From the NCBI GenBank assembly GCA_029834535.1, contig JAQMWT010000018.1, forward strand, positions 1 through 36,060: DNA of 36,060 bases. Direction: 5' to 3'. The translations under genes were made by a program, and so were the position numbers. Positions 1 to 9,979 of the stretch are shown piece by piece. The stretch's first letter is position 1, and each line of letters starts with the position of its first letter. Origin of the DNA: Chrysophaeum taylorii. Taxonomy: Eukaryota > Sar > Pelagophyceae > Pelagomonadales > Pelagomonadaceae. A model generated the notes under the pieces. It searched no databases, was not told the origin of the DNA, and saw only the letters and a program-made list of their open reading frames with translations.

Positions 1-782
1 GCAGCTCTGTCACATTCAGTTTGAAGAGTGTCCATCATGGACACAATAACAATGTAGGTCTACTGTAACATCAGACGGCAACGACGCCGAACTTAGCATG
101 TGCGGATACTCGAGAAGACAGGCATACGAGAACTTCTCATGCACGATACTCGGCGTACATCCGAGTCCGAATGCAGGGTTGTAGCCAAGGCTACGGGAAA
201 GCCGTCTATCTCTTTGTTCCAAAGGGATGGTGATTGCCGAAGTCCATAAAGTGACTTCAGCAGTTTCGGTAGACGTCGGCCTTGTACTTAGCGTCATCGG
301 GGTCGATAAGCTTGATGTCGTCTGGTAATTGAACATAGACATTGGCATCGATGTCAGACTGAACGAAGGCGTTCGGGACGTCTGCATGGTAGACAGGCAA
401 TTGCTTGTATGCTAGCATTAGATAGTACCCGGATTGCGGTCATGGTGGCCATGGGGCTGAAGGTACCAAAGAAATCGGCGCCAAGAGATGCTAGGAAGCC
501 ACGTAGTACGAGGCGAGCCTTGTGCTTGACGTATTTGCCTGCAGAGTCTGTTTTAATCTTCAGCACCATCTTGCTGTCAATCGGACAAGAGACACCGTCG
601 GGTAAGGAAAGTTTGAAGCAGCCAAAGCGGATAATGTCGTGGAGTTCCTTAGCGATGGCCTTGAGGTAGGCGTGCCTGTTTTCAGGCGACAAACCGTGGA
701 GGCACTTAAGTTTATATTCGTCAATGGAAACGTCCGCTTCTTGGACCTTATATTCGTCAGGACCAACAATGGCTGGTGAATT
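1..782 (-). CDS. Copia-type reverse transcriptase, N-terminal part
   Basis: This enzyme copies element RNA to DNA. The minus-strand frame shows the classic copia RT opening: helical AIAKELHDI, then FKLSLPDGVSCPIDSKMVLK (the lP.G...i..kWvfKiK block with Trp replaced by Met), then KARLVLRGF, and FSPMATMTAIRVL. A frameshift near 390 moves to the frame carrying ADVPNAFVQSD, whose first Asp is the first catalytic Asp of the polymerase (family D-v-k-n-A-F-l). The YxDD motif and everything after it lie left of base 1, and further frame breaks occur between 1 and 300. Confidence 0.85.
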
Positions 783-794
783 ATAGTTTAGCGA
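783..794 (-). other. SLNY motif 3, possible polyprotein cleavage site
   Basis: The minus-strand frame reads STATSLNYNSPAIVG, about 35 codons before the RT module begins. It is the third appearance of SLNY, again at a module junction. Confidence 0.4.
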
Positions 795-1781
795 CGTTGC
801 CGTCGAGGCAGTGTGCGCAACTCGGGATAAGCGGAAACAGCGTCAGTAGGAGTAGGAGTAGGAGAGGCAGATTCCAGTTGAATATGGATAGTAGGGTCGG
901 TATGTAAGACCTGGGTGATAAACTCTGTAGAGACCAGAAGGTATTCCTCCAAGTCAGCCAGAGATGCAGAAGTAGCGCCAAACTCGGAGGAGTTGTGATC
1001 AATAAAGCTGGTCGGCGCCAGGTACGTAAGTGCATATTGTAAGGAAGAAGTGCCAAAGGCAGCAGCGTGTTCAGTGAACGCAGATAAAAGGGGCTGAGGA
1101 ATAGGGCACGCAGGTGAACCATCAGCAGTTAAAAAGGTTGCAGCTGGGATGCTGGATGCGCACTCGGCGTGGGCGAAGTAACCATCGACGTGCGGGTAGC
1201 GGGCAAGTAAGTCAGTGCGCAACGGGAGAAGAAGACGAGCTAACAACGCATGTTCCCTCTGAGCAGATAGCAGACCAGCGGATACCACCACGGAGATGAA
1301 GGGCGGAGAGGGCGGGAGACTTGAACGTAAGAAAGTGGTGGCGAAGATCCCAGCGGAAATCGGCGAGTTTGCCACCAGCGGCTTTGTAAGCACCAATAGT
1401 AGGCGCTTGTAACCGGGCTCGGATAGTTTTCATATAAGTGGCCTTGCGGGTGTTGGGCTGTTTGGAACCTGGGACAAGAATGAGGTCATCTTGTGCAAAA
1501 AGGTCTTTGTAAGAAGGAAGCAAGGGCGGCGGTGACATAGAGCCAGATTCGTCGGCGAGAGTGTTAGAAGAGGGAGAAGAGGCAGGAGCAGGGGACGAAG
1601 AAGGAGCTGAAGGAGGTGGGGAGTGCCCCCTCTGAGGATGAGGAGTCCTTGTCCCCCTCTGAATGACATGGCCTAGGATAGCGGTGTGGGGTGTGAGCGA
1701 GAAAGGCGCGGGAGGAGCGTGAGGCGGAGGAACAAGTTCAGGATCAGGAGTAGGATGCTGCAGCATCAAGAGGAATTGCAG
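795..1781 (-). CDS. Proline-rich linker between integrase and RT
   Basis: Minus-strand frames here are rich in Pro, Ser and Ala (for example PPPHAPPAPFSLTP and SPPPSAPSSSPAPASSP). This is typical of the low-complexity spacer between integrase and RT in copia elements. The frame changes at about 1220 and 790, so this copy is interrupted. After the low-complexity part comes a short conserved-looking stretch (PSYKDLFAQDDLILVPGSKQ), then helical sequence up to SLNY motif 3. No catalytic domain is expected or seen. Confidence 0.5.
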
Positions 1782-2760
1782 CTAGGACGAAACACGAATT
1801 TGTCCGTTTTCAGGGTTGAGGACGACGTCGGCGAGATGGTCGACGCGAGGGGAGACGAGCGTTTTTTTTTTCGCGTTGGCGCAACATAGATATAAATATT
1901 TGCGGCGGCACGGTTCGCACTTGTGGTGTTCATGGGGCTCCAATATAAGGTAACATTCAGCGCCAAAAATCTTGAGCATATCATGCTGGGGAGTGTTGAG
2001 TTGGGTGTAGAGTAGCTGTTGCGGACTCAAGATAGCACGATGAATGCGCTCGAGCGTGGCGTTGGGGTGAAGGTCGTAGCTTTGAACGGTGTGTATCACC
2101 GCCAACGGGAACATGATGGCTGGTTCCACGATCTTGGCGCCACGATAGTGAGCATCAAGGAGAGAACGAAGGCGAGTCGAGGAGGCGGAGGCGATGAAAC
2201 CGATGGCGGACTCAACTTCAAAGTTAAAGTGGTGCATGTACGGCGGGAAGGCGATGAGTTGAATGCCCTTATCGACGCGGTACGGGGAGGTAATGTGCTG
2301 GCTAAAGTAGGGCTTGAATGCATCGGAGTAGAGGGTGCGCATGTGCACATTGAGTTGTGTACGACAGAAGTCATACACAAAATCCAGAGCTTGAGTGAAC
2401 TCCGTGGCGTTGGTGGTGCGTGTAAAGTACACCAAGAGAAATTTCGAAATGAGTTCCTTGAAGACGATGATATGGGTGAAGCCTCCCCATTCGGATGGGA
2501 TGGTCACATAGCCGCCGTCGCACGCCCAGCCTTCACCGGCTTTGTGGGTTTGCTCCAAAGAGGGCTTGATCGCATTGAAATGCTTGTGCGGGTGGCGCTT
2601 GTTGTGTGCGATGCAGTCGGTGCATAAGTCGCGATATGGTATGTCAGAAGCAGAGAATCCAGGGCGAGCAAGTACGTTGGGGGCCTTGGCAGCGACGTTG
2701 TTGTCGGGGCAGTGATGCACCCGGTGGAAGCGATTGGCACGTTCTTTGGCATTGAGATAT
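1782..2760 (-). CDS. Copia-type integrase
   Basis: The enzyme inserts the element cDNA into chromosomes. Domains in order on the minus strand: an N-terminal HHCC zinc finger (RFHRVHH near 2726-2712, then CTDC near 2610-2625), and the catalytic core with Asp in WACDGGY near 2520, Asp in LYSDAF, and Glu in FNFEVES about 35 residues later, i.e. a D-D-E triad. The C-terminal copia signature PQQLLYTQLNTPQHDMLKIF matches the family pattern of a target-plant-like LLY...P...L.vFG block. A GTG-initiated frame at 2720 is open for about 312 codons to 1782. The zinc-finger start lies upstream in the same frame but is cut off from the previous segment by a frameshift. The core looks complete. Confidence 0.82.
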
Positions 2761-2956
2761 TCGGTAGATCCGTGTGCGAGGGACTCACGAGGAATGGGAT
2801 GAGCGGGACTATGCCGTTTGCATCAACATCGAACGTGAGTTCGGTGTCTAAGGCAGGGGAAGGCGGTGCGTCGTCATCCTGGTGCGCAGCAGGTTCAATT
2901 GGAGGTGCATCCTCATCATCACGAGTAACGAGAGTATCTTCGTAGGACGAAGATAT

Positions 2957-2968
2957 ATAGTTTAACGA
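2957..2968 (-). other. SLNY motif 2, possible polyprotein cleavage site
   Basis: The minus-strand frame reads CLTEMSLNYISSSYED about 75 codons before the integrase zinc finger. It shares T-E-x-S-L-N-Y with motif 1. Confidence 0.4.
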
Positions 2969-4675
2969 CATTTCGGTCAAGCAGTTGCTGGAAATAGACA
3001 TCATATAAGCTTGTGCCAAAGACAAGGTATATGTGCTGCGCGTGGTGGAAGCTTGATCAATGGTCATGAAATTGGATACATAGGATTTCTTAGTCACTGC
3101 AGCAGTATGTTGGAAGGTAGGGTCCAACATAAGGGATTTGATATCGGCAACGAGGAGCGAAAAGTGCTTGTACAGAGTGCTGTACGTACCGGCAGGCAGA
3201 GCATTGCTGAGCATGTCACAGCAAAGGTCATGGCGTAGAGACAAGAGGAAAGATTCCTGTTGTTTGGTGTGGTTGTTAGCACGAATCAACTCCGGTCGAG
3301 TGGGGTAGCGTAATTTCCCGTTGCGAGGGTCGAGTAAAATAATATTGGCGTACCCTCGGACGGTGGGCAATGGAGCAAGCATGGAGTGGATTTTAGAGCC
3401 GAGTTTGCGGTCACTTCCACGAAGGTACCCTATAAAGCGACTATGAGATAGGTGGTGATCTTCCAGAGCAAAATGATAATCCTTGTAATCGAGAGAGTTG
3501 TCGGTGGCCTTGTAGGTAAGGCAGCCAGGCATCACAAGAGAGCACCTGGAAAAGAGTTTTTGTATGGCGGTGCCATAGGTGGCAGCGGAGCCAACTTGGG
3601 GAAGGGCTTGGACTATCCACAAGTAACCCATAAACGGCTCCAACTATATGGACCTGTCCCGGTCGCGGGGGATGTCGGAAGCAGTGAACGTATACGTGCT
3701 TCCAAAAGCGTCGATGGACGCTTTTGAGCATGGTATTTGGTGGTGGCGTTCTCTATGGTGAGGTTGCCGTCGGAATGGTGGCCACCAGTTAAGAAGTAGG
3801 AGTTGTGTGATGTTGATGAGGTTGTAAGTAATAACCTGTGTGACGGTTGGTTAGTTTCGAAAACGGTTATGTAATAGGACACGGGAGTGGGTGAGTTAGT
3901 GTGTAATATGGCAAACAAGTTATAGAGGATTGTAAAAACCTTGACGTGTACAGGGTGCGTTGGATTGGGTAGCGGCTCCATAGCGGAGCGTTTAAAGCAC
4001 AACTGATGATAAGTACACTCGGATTGAACAGAATGAGTGCTTTGTTCGTGAGCCTGTTGTGAGTGAAGGCGAAGCAGCAACATATTGAGGGATTTAAGGT
4101 CAGCCATAGTAAGCTGAGCAGAACCTGTGCGAGAGTAAGGTGCAAACGTTTTAGGAACGGAAATATATGGAGGATCGGGGAACACCCGGATCCAGTCTTT
4201 GGATACGTGTTTAGGTAGCCAAAGTCACTTGGGAATAGCTTGTAGATCATCCACGATCTTTAGGAAGGGGCGTGGATGGAGGATAGGCCACGACAATAAT
4301 TTAATTGGTCCAGTAGAATACCTGCGTGCGATGCATATCCATCTTTCTCTAGATTGGTAGTCGCCACAGAGGTTGGTCGGGAACCTATCAACAACATCGA
4401 CACAGTAATCAAGTGTAGTATGGATAAGGTTGGCCACTGCGATGTGGCCTTGATGACAGTACTTATGTGGAGGCGTCATCTCCGCCAGTAGTACCAAGGG
4501 CTGGAGTAGCTTGATGACAGACAACATGCTGTCGAAAAGAGAATCGTCCAGCAGGCTGTGTAAGTCTTCTGTCTTTCATGGTATCGCTTGAGGGGAAATG
4601 CGAGGGAACGAAGTTCGAGTTGCTTGTCGCGAGCGATGTTGTAAGTGAGACAAGGGAGAGCAGGTAAATAAGCTG
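2969..4675 (-). pseudogene. Unassigned pol segment between protease and integrase
   Basis: This is about 1.7 kb of minus-strand coding-like sequence broken into frames at roughly 4527-4225, 4185-3613 and 3643-2970. In most copia elements the integrase zinc finger follows the protease more closely, so an extra module or a displaced pre-integrase region is implied. Translated pieces are Leu/Ser/Thr rich with many His and Tyr. I recognise no domain. The frame nearest integrase ends in the sequence LTEMSLNYISSS. Frameshifts at about 4225, 3620 and 2760 make it non-functional in this copy. No match beyond the window edge is available on the right arm. Confidence 0.45.
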
Positions 4676-5137
4676 CTATTTGTCTATGCGGCTCGGGACA
4701 GCGCTGAGCTTTGGCTGAGCTCGATCATTGAACACAGTGGTCAGGTTCGTCTGGTTCCACTCGAGCATGATCAGGATAGCGAGATGTCGGTCATGCACTG
4801 GCTGAAGACATAGAGCGAAGTCGATCTTAACATAGCCAACTTGTGGATGATCTGGTAGGGGAACAACAATGTTACGTGTTAACATCATGTGTGAAGCACG
4901 TTGTTGTCCTGTAGCCGTCTGAATAACAATCGGGGCGTATTTGGAGTCCAGTGGTATTATATGATTGGGTATTGCAAAATCATAAGTGGACATAAATGAG
5001 ATGGTAGCACTAGAGTCAAAATATAGAAAAGAGCAATGTGGAGGGACACTGTTCACCTTCATGTAGTTGGTGAGGAAGGCGTTTTCCGAATGTGGGCAAG
5101 TAGTGGAGAGGCTGGCTGTGAAGAAGTTCTCCATCAA
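4676..5137 (-). CDS. Copia-type aspartic protease segment
   Basis: The minus-strand frame contains LYFDSSATISFMS, with the Asp codon at 5017-5015. Copia proteases carry D-S-G-A-T-x-H-M at the active site. Here the Gly is Ser and the His is Ser or Phe, so the loop is recognisable but non-canonical. The segment is about 150 codons, close to a retrotransposon protease monomer, which works as a dimer to cut the polyprotein. A hydrophobic strand with Ile/Val pairs follows, ending in a stop at 4676. The start shown is only the first Met in frame; the natural product would be released from Gag-Pol. The Gly-to-Ser change may mean loss of activity. Confidence 0.65.
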   Translation of the reverse strand: MMENFFTASLSTTCPHSENAFLTNYMKVNSVPPHCSFLYFDSSATISFMSTYDFAIPNHIIPLDSKYAPIVIQTATGQQRASHMMLTRNIVVPLPDHPQVGYVKIDFALCLQPVHDRHLAILIMLEWNQTNLTTVFNDRAQPKLSAVPSRIDK

Positions 5138-5164
5138 TAACAGATTCGTTGGAATAATAATCGG

Positions 5165-7188
5165 CTAAACAGGTGGTGATGGTTCGTCAGCCTCATCAGC
5201 CATGCCGTGCTTTTCATCAAATGACGATAGCGAAGTATGATCGGCATCCCTTTTGGTTTCGGCTTGTGATGGTAGGTTGAGGGCAGATTGGACCTGTGAA
5301 GATAGCGAGGACAATAATGCTGGTGGTAAAGCCGAGATGGCGGAAGCGGTAAAGAGGTTAGGCACAGTATTGGAAGGATTACCCTGTGTGTTTGTAGTAG
5401 GAGGAGTTGCCTTTGGGGTGGGAGCAGTAACAACAGTATGGTGTTGTGGCTCCACGTAGTTTAACGACTTTTCGGTCGAGGATAGATGAACGTCTACATC
5501 ATAAATGATGTCTTCTGCAAACATGAGCTGTTCGTTTAGACGAAGTAAACTACTGTTGTCCTCAGTAGATGTCGTTGACAGAATGTCAGCTGATTGTAAT
5601 AGAGTCTCAAATAACTTGTTGATATTCTGTTGTAGCTGAGCCGTGGTATCATTATCTGTCACATGCTTCGTAAGTTCACTACACTGTTCTCGCAGGGTGT
5701 TTAAGGTGTGGTTTGTTCGATCTAATAATTTCATGTTAGACCGAGAGGACCTGTCAAAAGTGCGGGGGTAAATTGGACGGTCATGGGACTGTCCAGCAGT
5801 TTTCTTGGTGACGTAAGAATCACCAGAACGATAATACGATAAATCGCTGCGAGAGAAAGGCTGGCGAGCATCATTAGAGTTACGCAAGCGTCTAGCATTA
5901 AACGTGGAAGATGTACCAGGTTGGGACGAAGTGATGAAGGCGAGTGTGTTAGCAGTTTGAGTCAGACTTTTGTCGGATGAGTCCAAGTGTTTGTAAGTAG
6001 TAACTTTGGCTTTGGTTGAGATGATAAACCTTCGACATAGGGTTGCCAAGAAACAGGGCGTTCTAAGCGTCTTTTGTTCGACCCATTTGATACTACATTG
6101 TATAGGTCTAATGCGTATTCTAAAATGTAGCTAGGGTTGGTAGGGTGACACAATCGTTCAGCTTCTGGCACAGGCCGAGATGAAGATCGGGTTTCATACA
6201 TATAACACCAATCTACCCAACCACGATCGTAACGATTGTTGCTGGTATTATCGGCATAATGCCGATGTATCTCTTCATAGATTTTTCTACAAAGAGTGCC
6301 AAAGTCGAATTGAAGGTCAGTCTCTTCCTGGTTAAGTTGGTAAGAGATTTGCCTAAATGCTAGGACAGCTTCGATAAATACATGGACATACCAGTTAGGA
6401 TTATAAACAACAGAGTTAAATTGCTGTTTCAAATAGGACACATCAGTAGTCGTAACAGACTCGTAGTGACTAAAGGCGATGAGCATAATGGCTCGAGCCT
6501 TGTTGGGTAAATAACTTTTGTTATATACCTCATTGATGGCGGGCCAGGCCGCAAGTGCTGGTTTTCCAACACTTTCAAGATTGAAGTAAGTATGCAAGAA
6601 TGTAGCATACGTGTTCTGATAAGTGTGCCAGTCAGCAGCAGTTAACGAAAACATGGTAACAGGGGCACGAACACGGGTGTCGAAAGCTAATGCCTTCGGG
6701 TGCGCGCGATTTAAGATTCGTTCCTCTTCTAAGAAACGGGCATTGATTTCAGGACGTAATGCCTTGACTTCATAGTCGTAACAGACAGTAGTTAGCTGAG
6801 CTACTTCTGCATCAGGTAAGTGGGGGAAAGCTTCGTTGGTGAAATGCCATTCCTGATACTCAGGGGGCAATTCATCAACAGCTAAACGGAGATCAGCAGC
6901 CCTATCGGTCTTCCATTCCAGGAAAACGCGATCGAGAATTTGATTCCGGAGGATCTCGTAGTCCTTGCATGACCGAGTATATGCTTCGTACGAGTCGTAC
7001 TCGAGGAAAGCATCGGCATGACTGGACCGTAGTAATTGCTTGATATGCTTGATTTGCAAGGATACCTTGCGGTTCTGAAGCTGAAATCGATTTCCTTCGT
7101 TAAGAAACTCAACTACAGGAGCTTCGAGCTTCAATATATCCGCACCTGTGATCGCCTTGGGTGCGGCTCGTGCTGCGTGTTCTGCCAT
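5165..7188 (-). CDS. gag: Gag polyprotein region of A1 (one frameshift)
   Basis: This is the structural polyprotein of the retrotransposon, expected to form the cytoplasmic particle. The first ATG in frame is at 7188 (MAEHAARAAPKA). The frame is open upstream to 7278 but starts there with GTG, so 7188 is preferred. About 410 codons run to near 5975, where one missing base (a CT present in the right arm) shifts the frame. It then continues to a stop at 5165, giving about 675 codons. The N-terminal part is largely helical and rich in Trp and Tyr. The C-terminal part is Ser/Thr/Gln rich with a possible helical bundle. I see no CCHC zinc knuckle. Assignment as gag is by position (LTR-proximal, upstream of protease) and by three further copies in the window (10389-11512, 29927-31056, 34264-36060), not by recognised sequence family. 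Confidence 0.72.
5456..5467 (-). other. SLNY motif 1, possible polyprotein cleavage site
   Basis: The minus-strand gag frame reads SSTEKSLNYVEPQ here, about 110 codons upstream of the protease segment. SLNY recurs at two later module boundaries (2957-2968 and 783-794). It is conserved in the right-arm gag near 35970-35990. The resemblance to aspartic-protease sites with Asn-Tyr before the scissile bond is an inference. Confidence 0.4.
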
Positions 7189-7400
7189 AGCAGTTGACGG
7201 GGAACCTGTGGGTTCAGTCACGCAGTTGACACTGTCTAGACATTCTAAGGGGGTCTGTCTATCGGTGTCTATGTACACTCATCGTTTTCGATGGAAAGAT
7301 GTCTATTTGACGACTGTGCAAGCTGTGAGTCCAGAGTAGTGTCGCTAAGCGTAGTCACTCAGGCAGCTGGTTAGTTTTGGTGCTCTCAAGGAGCTTGTTA

Positions 7401-7412
7401 AGTGCATTGCCA
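7401..7412 (-). other. Candidate primer-binding site of A1
   Basis: The minus strand reads TGGCAATGCACT directly after the proposed LTR end. LTR elements normally start the primer site with TGG, complementary to the CCA end of a tRNA. The A2 copies read TGGCAATGCACCC at the same place. The matching tRNA was not identified, so the LTR 3' boundary rests partly on this assumption. Confidence 0.4.
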
Positions 7413-7556
7413 TGGAATGTACGAGTGGACGTACCCAAATATTCCATAACATGTGTGCAAGAGTACAGGTTAGCCAATTACACACACATCAACATTGACA
7501 TGACAATACGATGCTATGAACAGGTGCACACAAGGTTACACGATCACGTGTGCAAA

Positions 7557-7567
7557 AAGTATATATA
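7557..7567 (-). promoter_or_regulatory. TATA box in the A1 LTR
   Basis: On the minus strand the LTR reads CCATTGGGCTGTATATATAC. An inverted CCAAT pentamer lies just upstream of a TATATA core, a standard Pol II arrangement in LTR U3 regions. The same block occurs at 29535-29548 and 33871-33887 in the other LTRs, although the LTRs differ elsewhere by small indels. Confidence 0.6.
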
Positions 7568-7674
7568 CAGCCCAATGGTAATGGCGTTATTTACAAGTGT
7601 GTTTACGTGGCGAGGCTGAACGGCGCGGTAACAGTTCAAAACCCATAGGTTACGTGCACGTTTTAACACATGGT

Positions 7675-8072
7675 ACCCTGCGATCGCAAACCATTGGTTG
7701 CGATGGAGGACGGCACCTAAACGCTTGCTCCCATGCGCGGACGGCCCCGGCCGTACGGAGTGAGACAGTGGCCTGCTCGCCTCCCGGCAGGCGGGTAGCA
7801 CCCGGAAAGTCCGTGCTGGGATGGGGTTCGCTCGGTTGGGCAGAACGCGACGGGGAGGTCGATTGTTCGTGGACCAACACGTTTGCGGCCTGCGACGCTT
7901 TTGCACGACTTCGCACAAGACCGCGCGCAGTGGCGGTCCGTCATCAACGAGTCCTCGTCCTCGCATCAGCCCCAACTGCGTGATTTTTCTCAGTGATGCC
8001 GGATCGGCTCTTCCTGTGACCGGCCTGGCTCCCTTGCTCGGGAGAGGTCTGAAGTTAGTTAGTTAGTTAGTT
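7675..8072 (+). mobile_element. SINE-like retroposon with (TTAG)n tail, in A1 LTR
   Basis: The A2 LTR copies lack this 398-bp insert, which fixes its boundaries. It is flanked by imperfect duplicates of AACACATGGT (7665-7674) and AACCACATGGT (8073-8083). It begins ACCCTGCGATCGC, includes the head block GATGGAGGACGG at 7699, and ends GGTCTGAAG followed by about five TTAG units. A GGTTCGCTC at 7825-7833 weakly resembles a Pol III B box. The features fit target-primed retroposition of a short non-coding element. It has no coding capacity and is GC richer than the LTR around it. Confidence 0.75.
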
Positions 8073-8429
8073 AACCACATGGTTTCTCAGGGACCGCCTG
8101 GGCCATAACCTGCAGAGCATTAGCAAGCAGTGGTAAATCACCGGGAAACCATCCCGTCTCATCATGAACGTCTGGGAGTATTTAATTCGGGGAATGAAGA
8201 GGTATGTTCCCTATATCCACAGAACACGACAGGCGGCATCTAGAACTACACGAGAAAGGTACAGTGTATAGTGCTACATACCTCGGGACGCGCTAGACCA
8301 TGATGATGAGCGTAGGCACAAATCAGAGAAACTATTTGATTGTGTAGAAAGGAAGAAGAAGGGTAAGGAAGAGATCACGTTATCAACGGACGGATAAGGG
8401 TAAGAGGCAGCAGATTATCCTGCAAATAC

Positions 8430-8680
8430 GTAACAGTCCTATACTTGGAGACTCTGCTTCTGCTATCCATCTATCAAATAATCCCGACAGTGCGACCAAG
8501 GCCAAAGCTATCAGCACACGCTGGTTCCGTATTCGCGACTACGTACAGTTAAAAACGTATACGTCTACATCATGTTGCCGGTACTCAAAACATTGCTGAT
8601 GGATTTACTAAACCTTCGGAGCTCCGCTCTTCAGCAGATTTCGCACGTTACTTGGCTTACACAACCCATAGCTCAACAAG
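8430..8680 (+). pseudogene. Copia RNase H C-terminus (frameshifted copy)
   Basis: The frame reads GDSASAIHLSNNP (the family's D-x-x-S-A-I...N-P block with a catalytic Asp), then TKAKAISTRWFRIRDYVQLK (tKHIdir.HfiRe.v equivalent). After a one-base insertion near 8554 it continues as IADGFTKPSELRSSADFARY, the standard copia pol end. The right-arm copy (32774-33020) reads straight through and stops at TAG after FARYLAYNNP. Here a one-base loss near 8660 also removes that stop. The N-terminal half is missing because A1 is inserted at 8424. Confidence 0.8.
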
Positions 8681-9868
8681 ATGGTCGACCCTTACCCTTC
8701 ACTATGCATCCTCCGCCTTGGAAAGTCCATTGCTATTAACAAGCTGCTCAAAGAGGCGCTCATGCAGCATATGGAAAGCTTTAACGTCGATGCTTCTAAA
8801 ATCATTATCAACCCTGACGCTAATGCCCCTCTCTTGCTTCAGTTGCCTTATATCTCGAGCGTAAATCTTGAGATCCTTGTAGCAGCTTGGTCTTTGTTAC
8901 AGTCCATTGAAGATAAAACCTGTGTAGTCACCAATCCTGATGAGCTACTTAATGTGCTCATCGAACGCTTCGTTAATGACGTTTCTCACCAACTTAACGC
9001 GACTTCTTCCGAGACGGTACCGCCAATGCTTAACTACTTTCGCCAACTTCCACCTGATCATCAATCTGCCTTTAAAAACGTGCTAGTCCAGGTTGGCTAC
9101 CCCTCTACTATAATTGATGCCTTTTCAGATAATATCTCATTTGAAGATGTGACACCAGCACCAACCGATAATCCATCCGCTGAACCCACGCCAGATAAAG
9201 CTAACGACAATATGGCTGAATCTTTACGCCAATTAAAAGAAGAGGTTCAGTCTTTATCTTCACGTCTCACTAACAGTGAACAGCAATTGATGGCACGAGA
9301 TCAACAGCTATCGGTTGCGCTAAATGCTCTAACCCAGATGCAAGAAGCTTACGACACACTAAATACTCAAATGACCGAGAACATCAAGCATGTGGCCCTG
9401 TTGGATAACATACTTTCGAGTCTTCAGATGCATCAGGACAATATAATCCCAACCTTCGCTGTCTTTGTCCACATAATTGCACGCTCGCTCATTTCTTCTG
9501 CTGGACAGTTCCCTCCAGGTACGTATGATGAGGCACAGCAAGTTCTAATCGACAACGCAGCTCACAATTTACATGCAGCGATGTCCGATGCAAAGGATCA
9601 TGTTATTCCTGCTTTGGATCTACACGCTTTAACACCAGACGCTGCTATGTCCTTCCTCTCGTCTGTTATGGCACCCTTGGTCACCCTGAGTGATGCTATG
9701 ACTACACACAATACCGCTAACGACCTATCCTCCGATGATCACAACTCGTCTTCTCCAGAGTTAAAGGAACTGGACGATAATAGCGAGGATGAATTGGACC
9801 ACACATCTGATGTTGTGGATACCGATACCACTTCTTTACGTAATATCACAACACGCTCGACATCATAA
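8681..9868 (+). CDS. Unrecognised 395-aa coiled-coil protein (ORF3 of C)
   Basis: Starts at ATG in AAGATGG, 9 bp after the pol stop seen in the right-arm copy, and ends ...RSTS-stop at 9868. Features: a mostly helical N-terminal 140 residues with repeated Leu/Ile; a Pro/Asp-rich linker (PAPTDNPSAEPTPDKA, about 165-180); a coiled coil of about 70 residues (MAESLRQLKEEVQSLSSRLT onward); a second helical domain; and an acidic Ser/Asp/Glu tail. It is very similar to the minus-strand copy at 31577-32764, and it matches only the C-terminal part (from LRLGKSIAINKLL) of the longer protein at 19207-21211. The first 10 residues differ from that protein, marking a junction at about 8707. No enzyme motif is visible. 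A gag-like or accessory structural role is a guess. Confidence 0.7.
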   Translation: MVDPYPSLCILRLGKSIAINKLLKEALMQHMESFNVDASKIIINPDANAPLLLQLPYISSVNLEILVAAWSLLQSIEDKTCVVTNPDELLNVLIERFVNDVSHQLNATSSETVPPMLNYFRQLPPDHQSAFKNVLVQVGYPSTIIDAFSDNISFEDVTPAPTDNPSAEPTPDKANDNMAESLRQLKEEVQSLSSRLTNSEQQLMARDQQLSVALNALTQMQEAYDTLNTQMTENIKHVALLDNILSSLQMHQDNIIPTFAVFVHIIARSLISSAGQFPPGTYDEAQQVLIDNAAHNLHAAMSDAKDHVIPALDLHALTPDAAMSFLSSVMAPLVTLSDAMTTHNTANDLSSDDHNSSSPELKELDDNSEDELDHTSDVVDTDTTSLRNITTRSTS

Positions 9869-9979
9869 TTAATTTGTCATGTTTTGTTGTTGTTTGTTCC
9901 ATTGTTCGTTGTTCTCACGTATATTGCACAAGTTCCGCCTCAAGAACGTCTGGAATGCATAAACCATCCTTTCACACGT

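Larger units (their letters stand above)
1..8424 (-). mobile_element. Copia-type LTR retrotransposon A1 (3' end outside window)
   Basis: Read on the minus strand the order is 5' LTR, candidate primer site, gag, protease, an unassigned segment, integrase, a proline-rich linker and reverse transcriptase. Protease-integrase-RT order is diagnostic of the Ty1/copia superfamily (Metaviridae/gypsy elements have integrase last). The rest of RT, RNase H and the 3' LTR lie left of base 1. The reading frame is broken several times, so this copy is probably not autonomous. It is inserted in the RNase H region of element C at 8424/8425. The same insertion exists at 33020/33021 in the right arm. Confidence 0.88.
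7413..8424 (-). repeat. 5' LTR of A1, interrupted by a SINE
   Basis: The LTR start (minus strand, TGCAG at 8424) is set by comparing four LTR copies: this one, 12351, 29092 and 33021. All begin TGCAG next to unrelated flanks. The 3' end is set less surely at a TTCCA just before a TGG-initiated primer site. Without the SINE and its duplicated target the LTR is about 600 bp, matching 610-618 bp for the A2 copies. It contains an ATTGG box followed by a TATA box. Confidence 0.75.

Noticed and set aside
2019..2627. Plus-strand 202-codon ORF
   Set aside because: Antisense shadow of the integrase frame, no recognisable motif.
7740..7990. tRNA or 5S-derived gene in the SINE
   Set aside because: No cloverleaf could be drawn by eye; only a weak B-box-like GGTTCGCTC. 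Left as a general SINE-like element.
8055..8073. (TTAG)n runs as telomere repeats
   Set aside because: Only about five units, always at the same end of a short repeated insert, and flanked by target duplications. They are retroposon tails.
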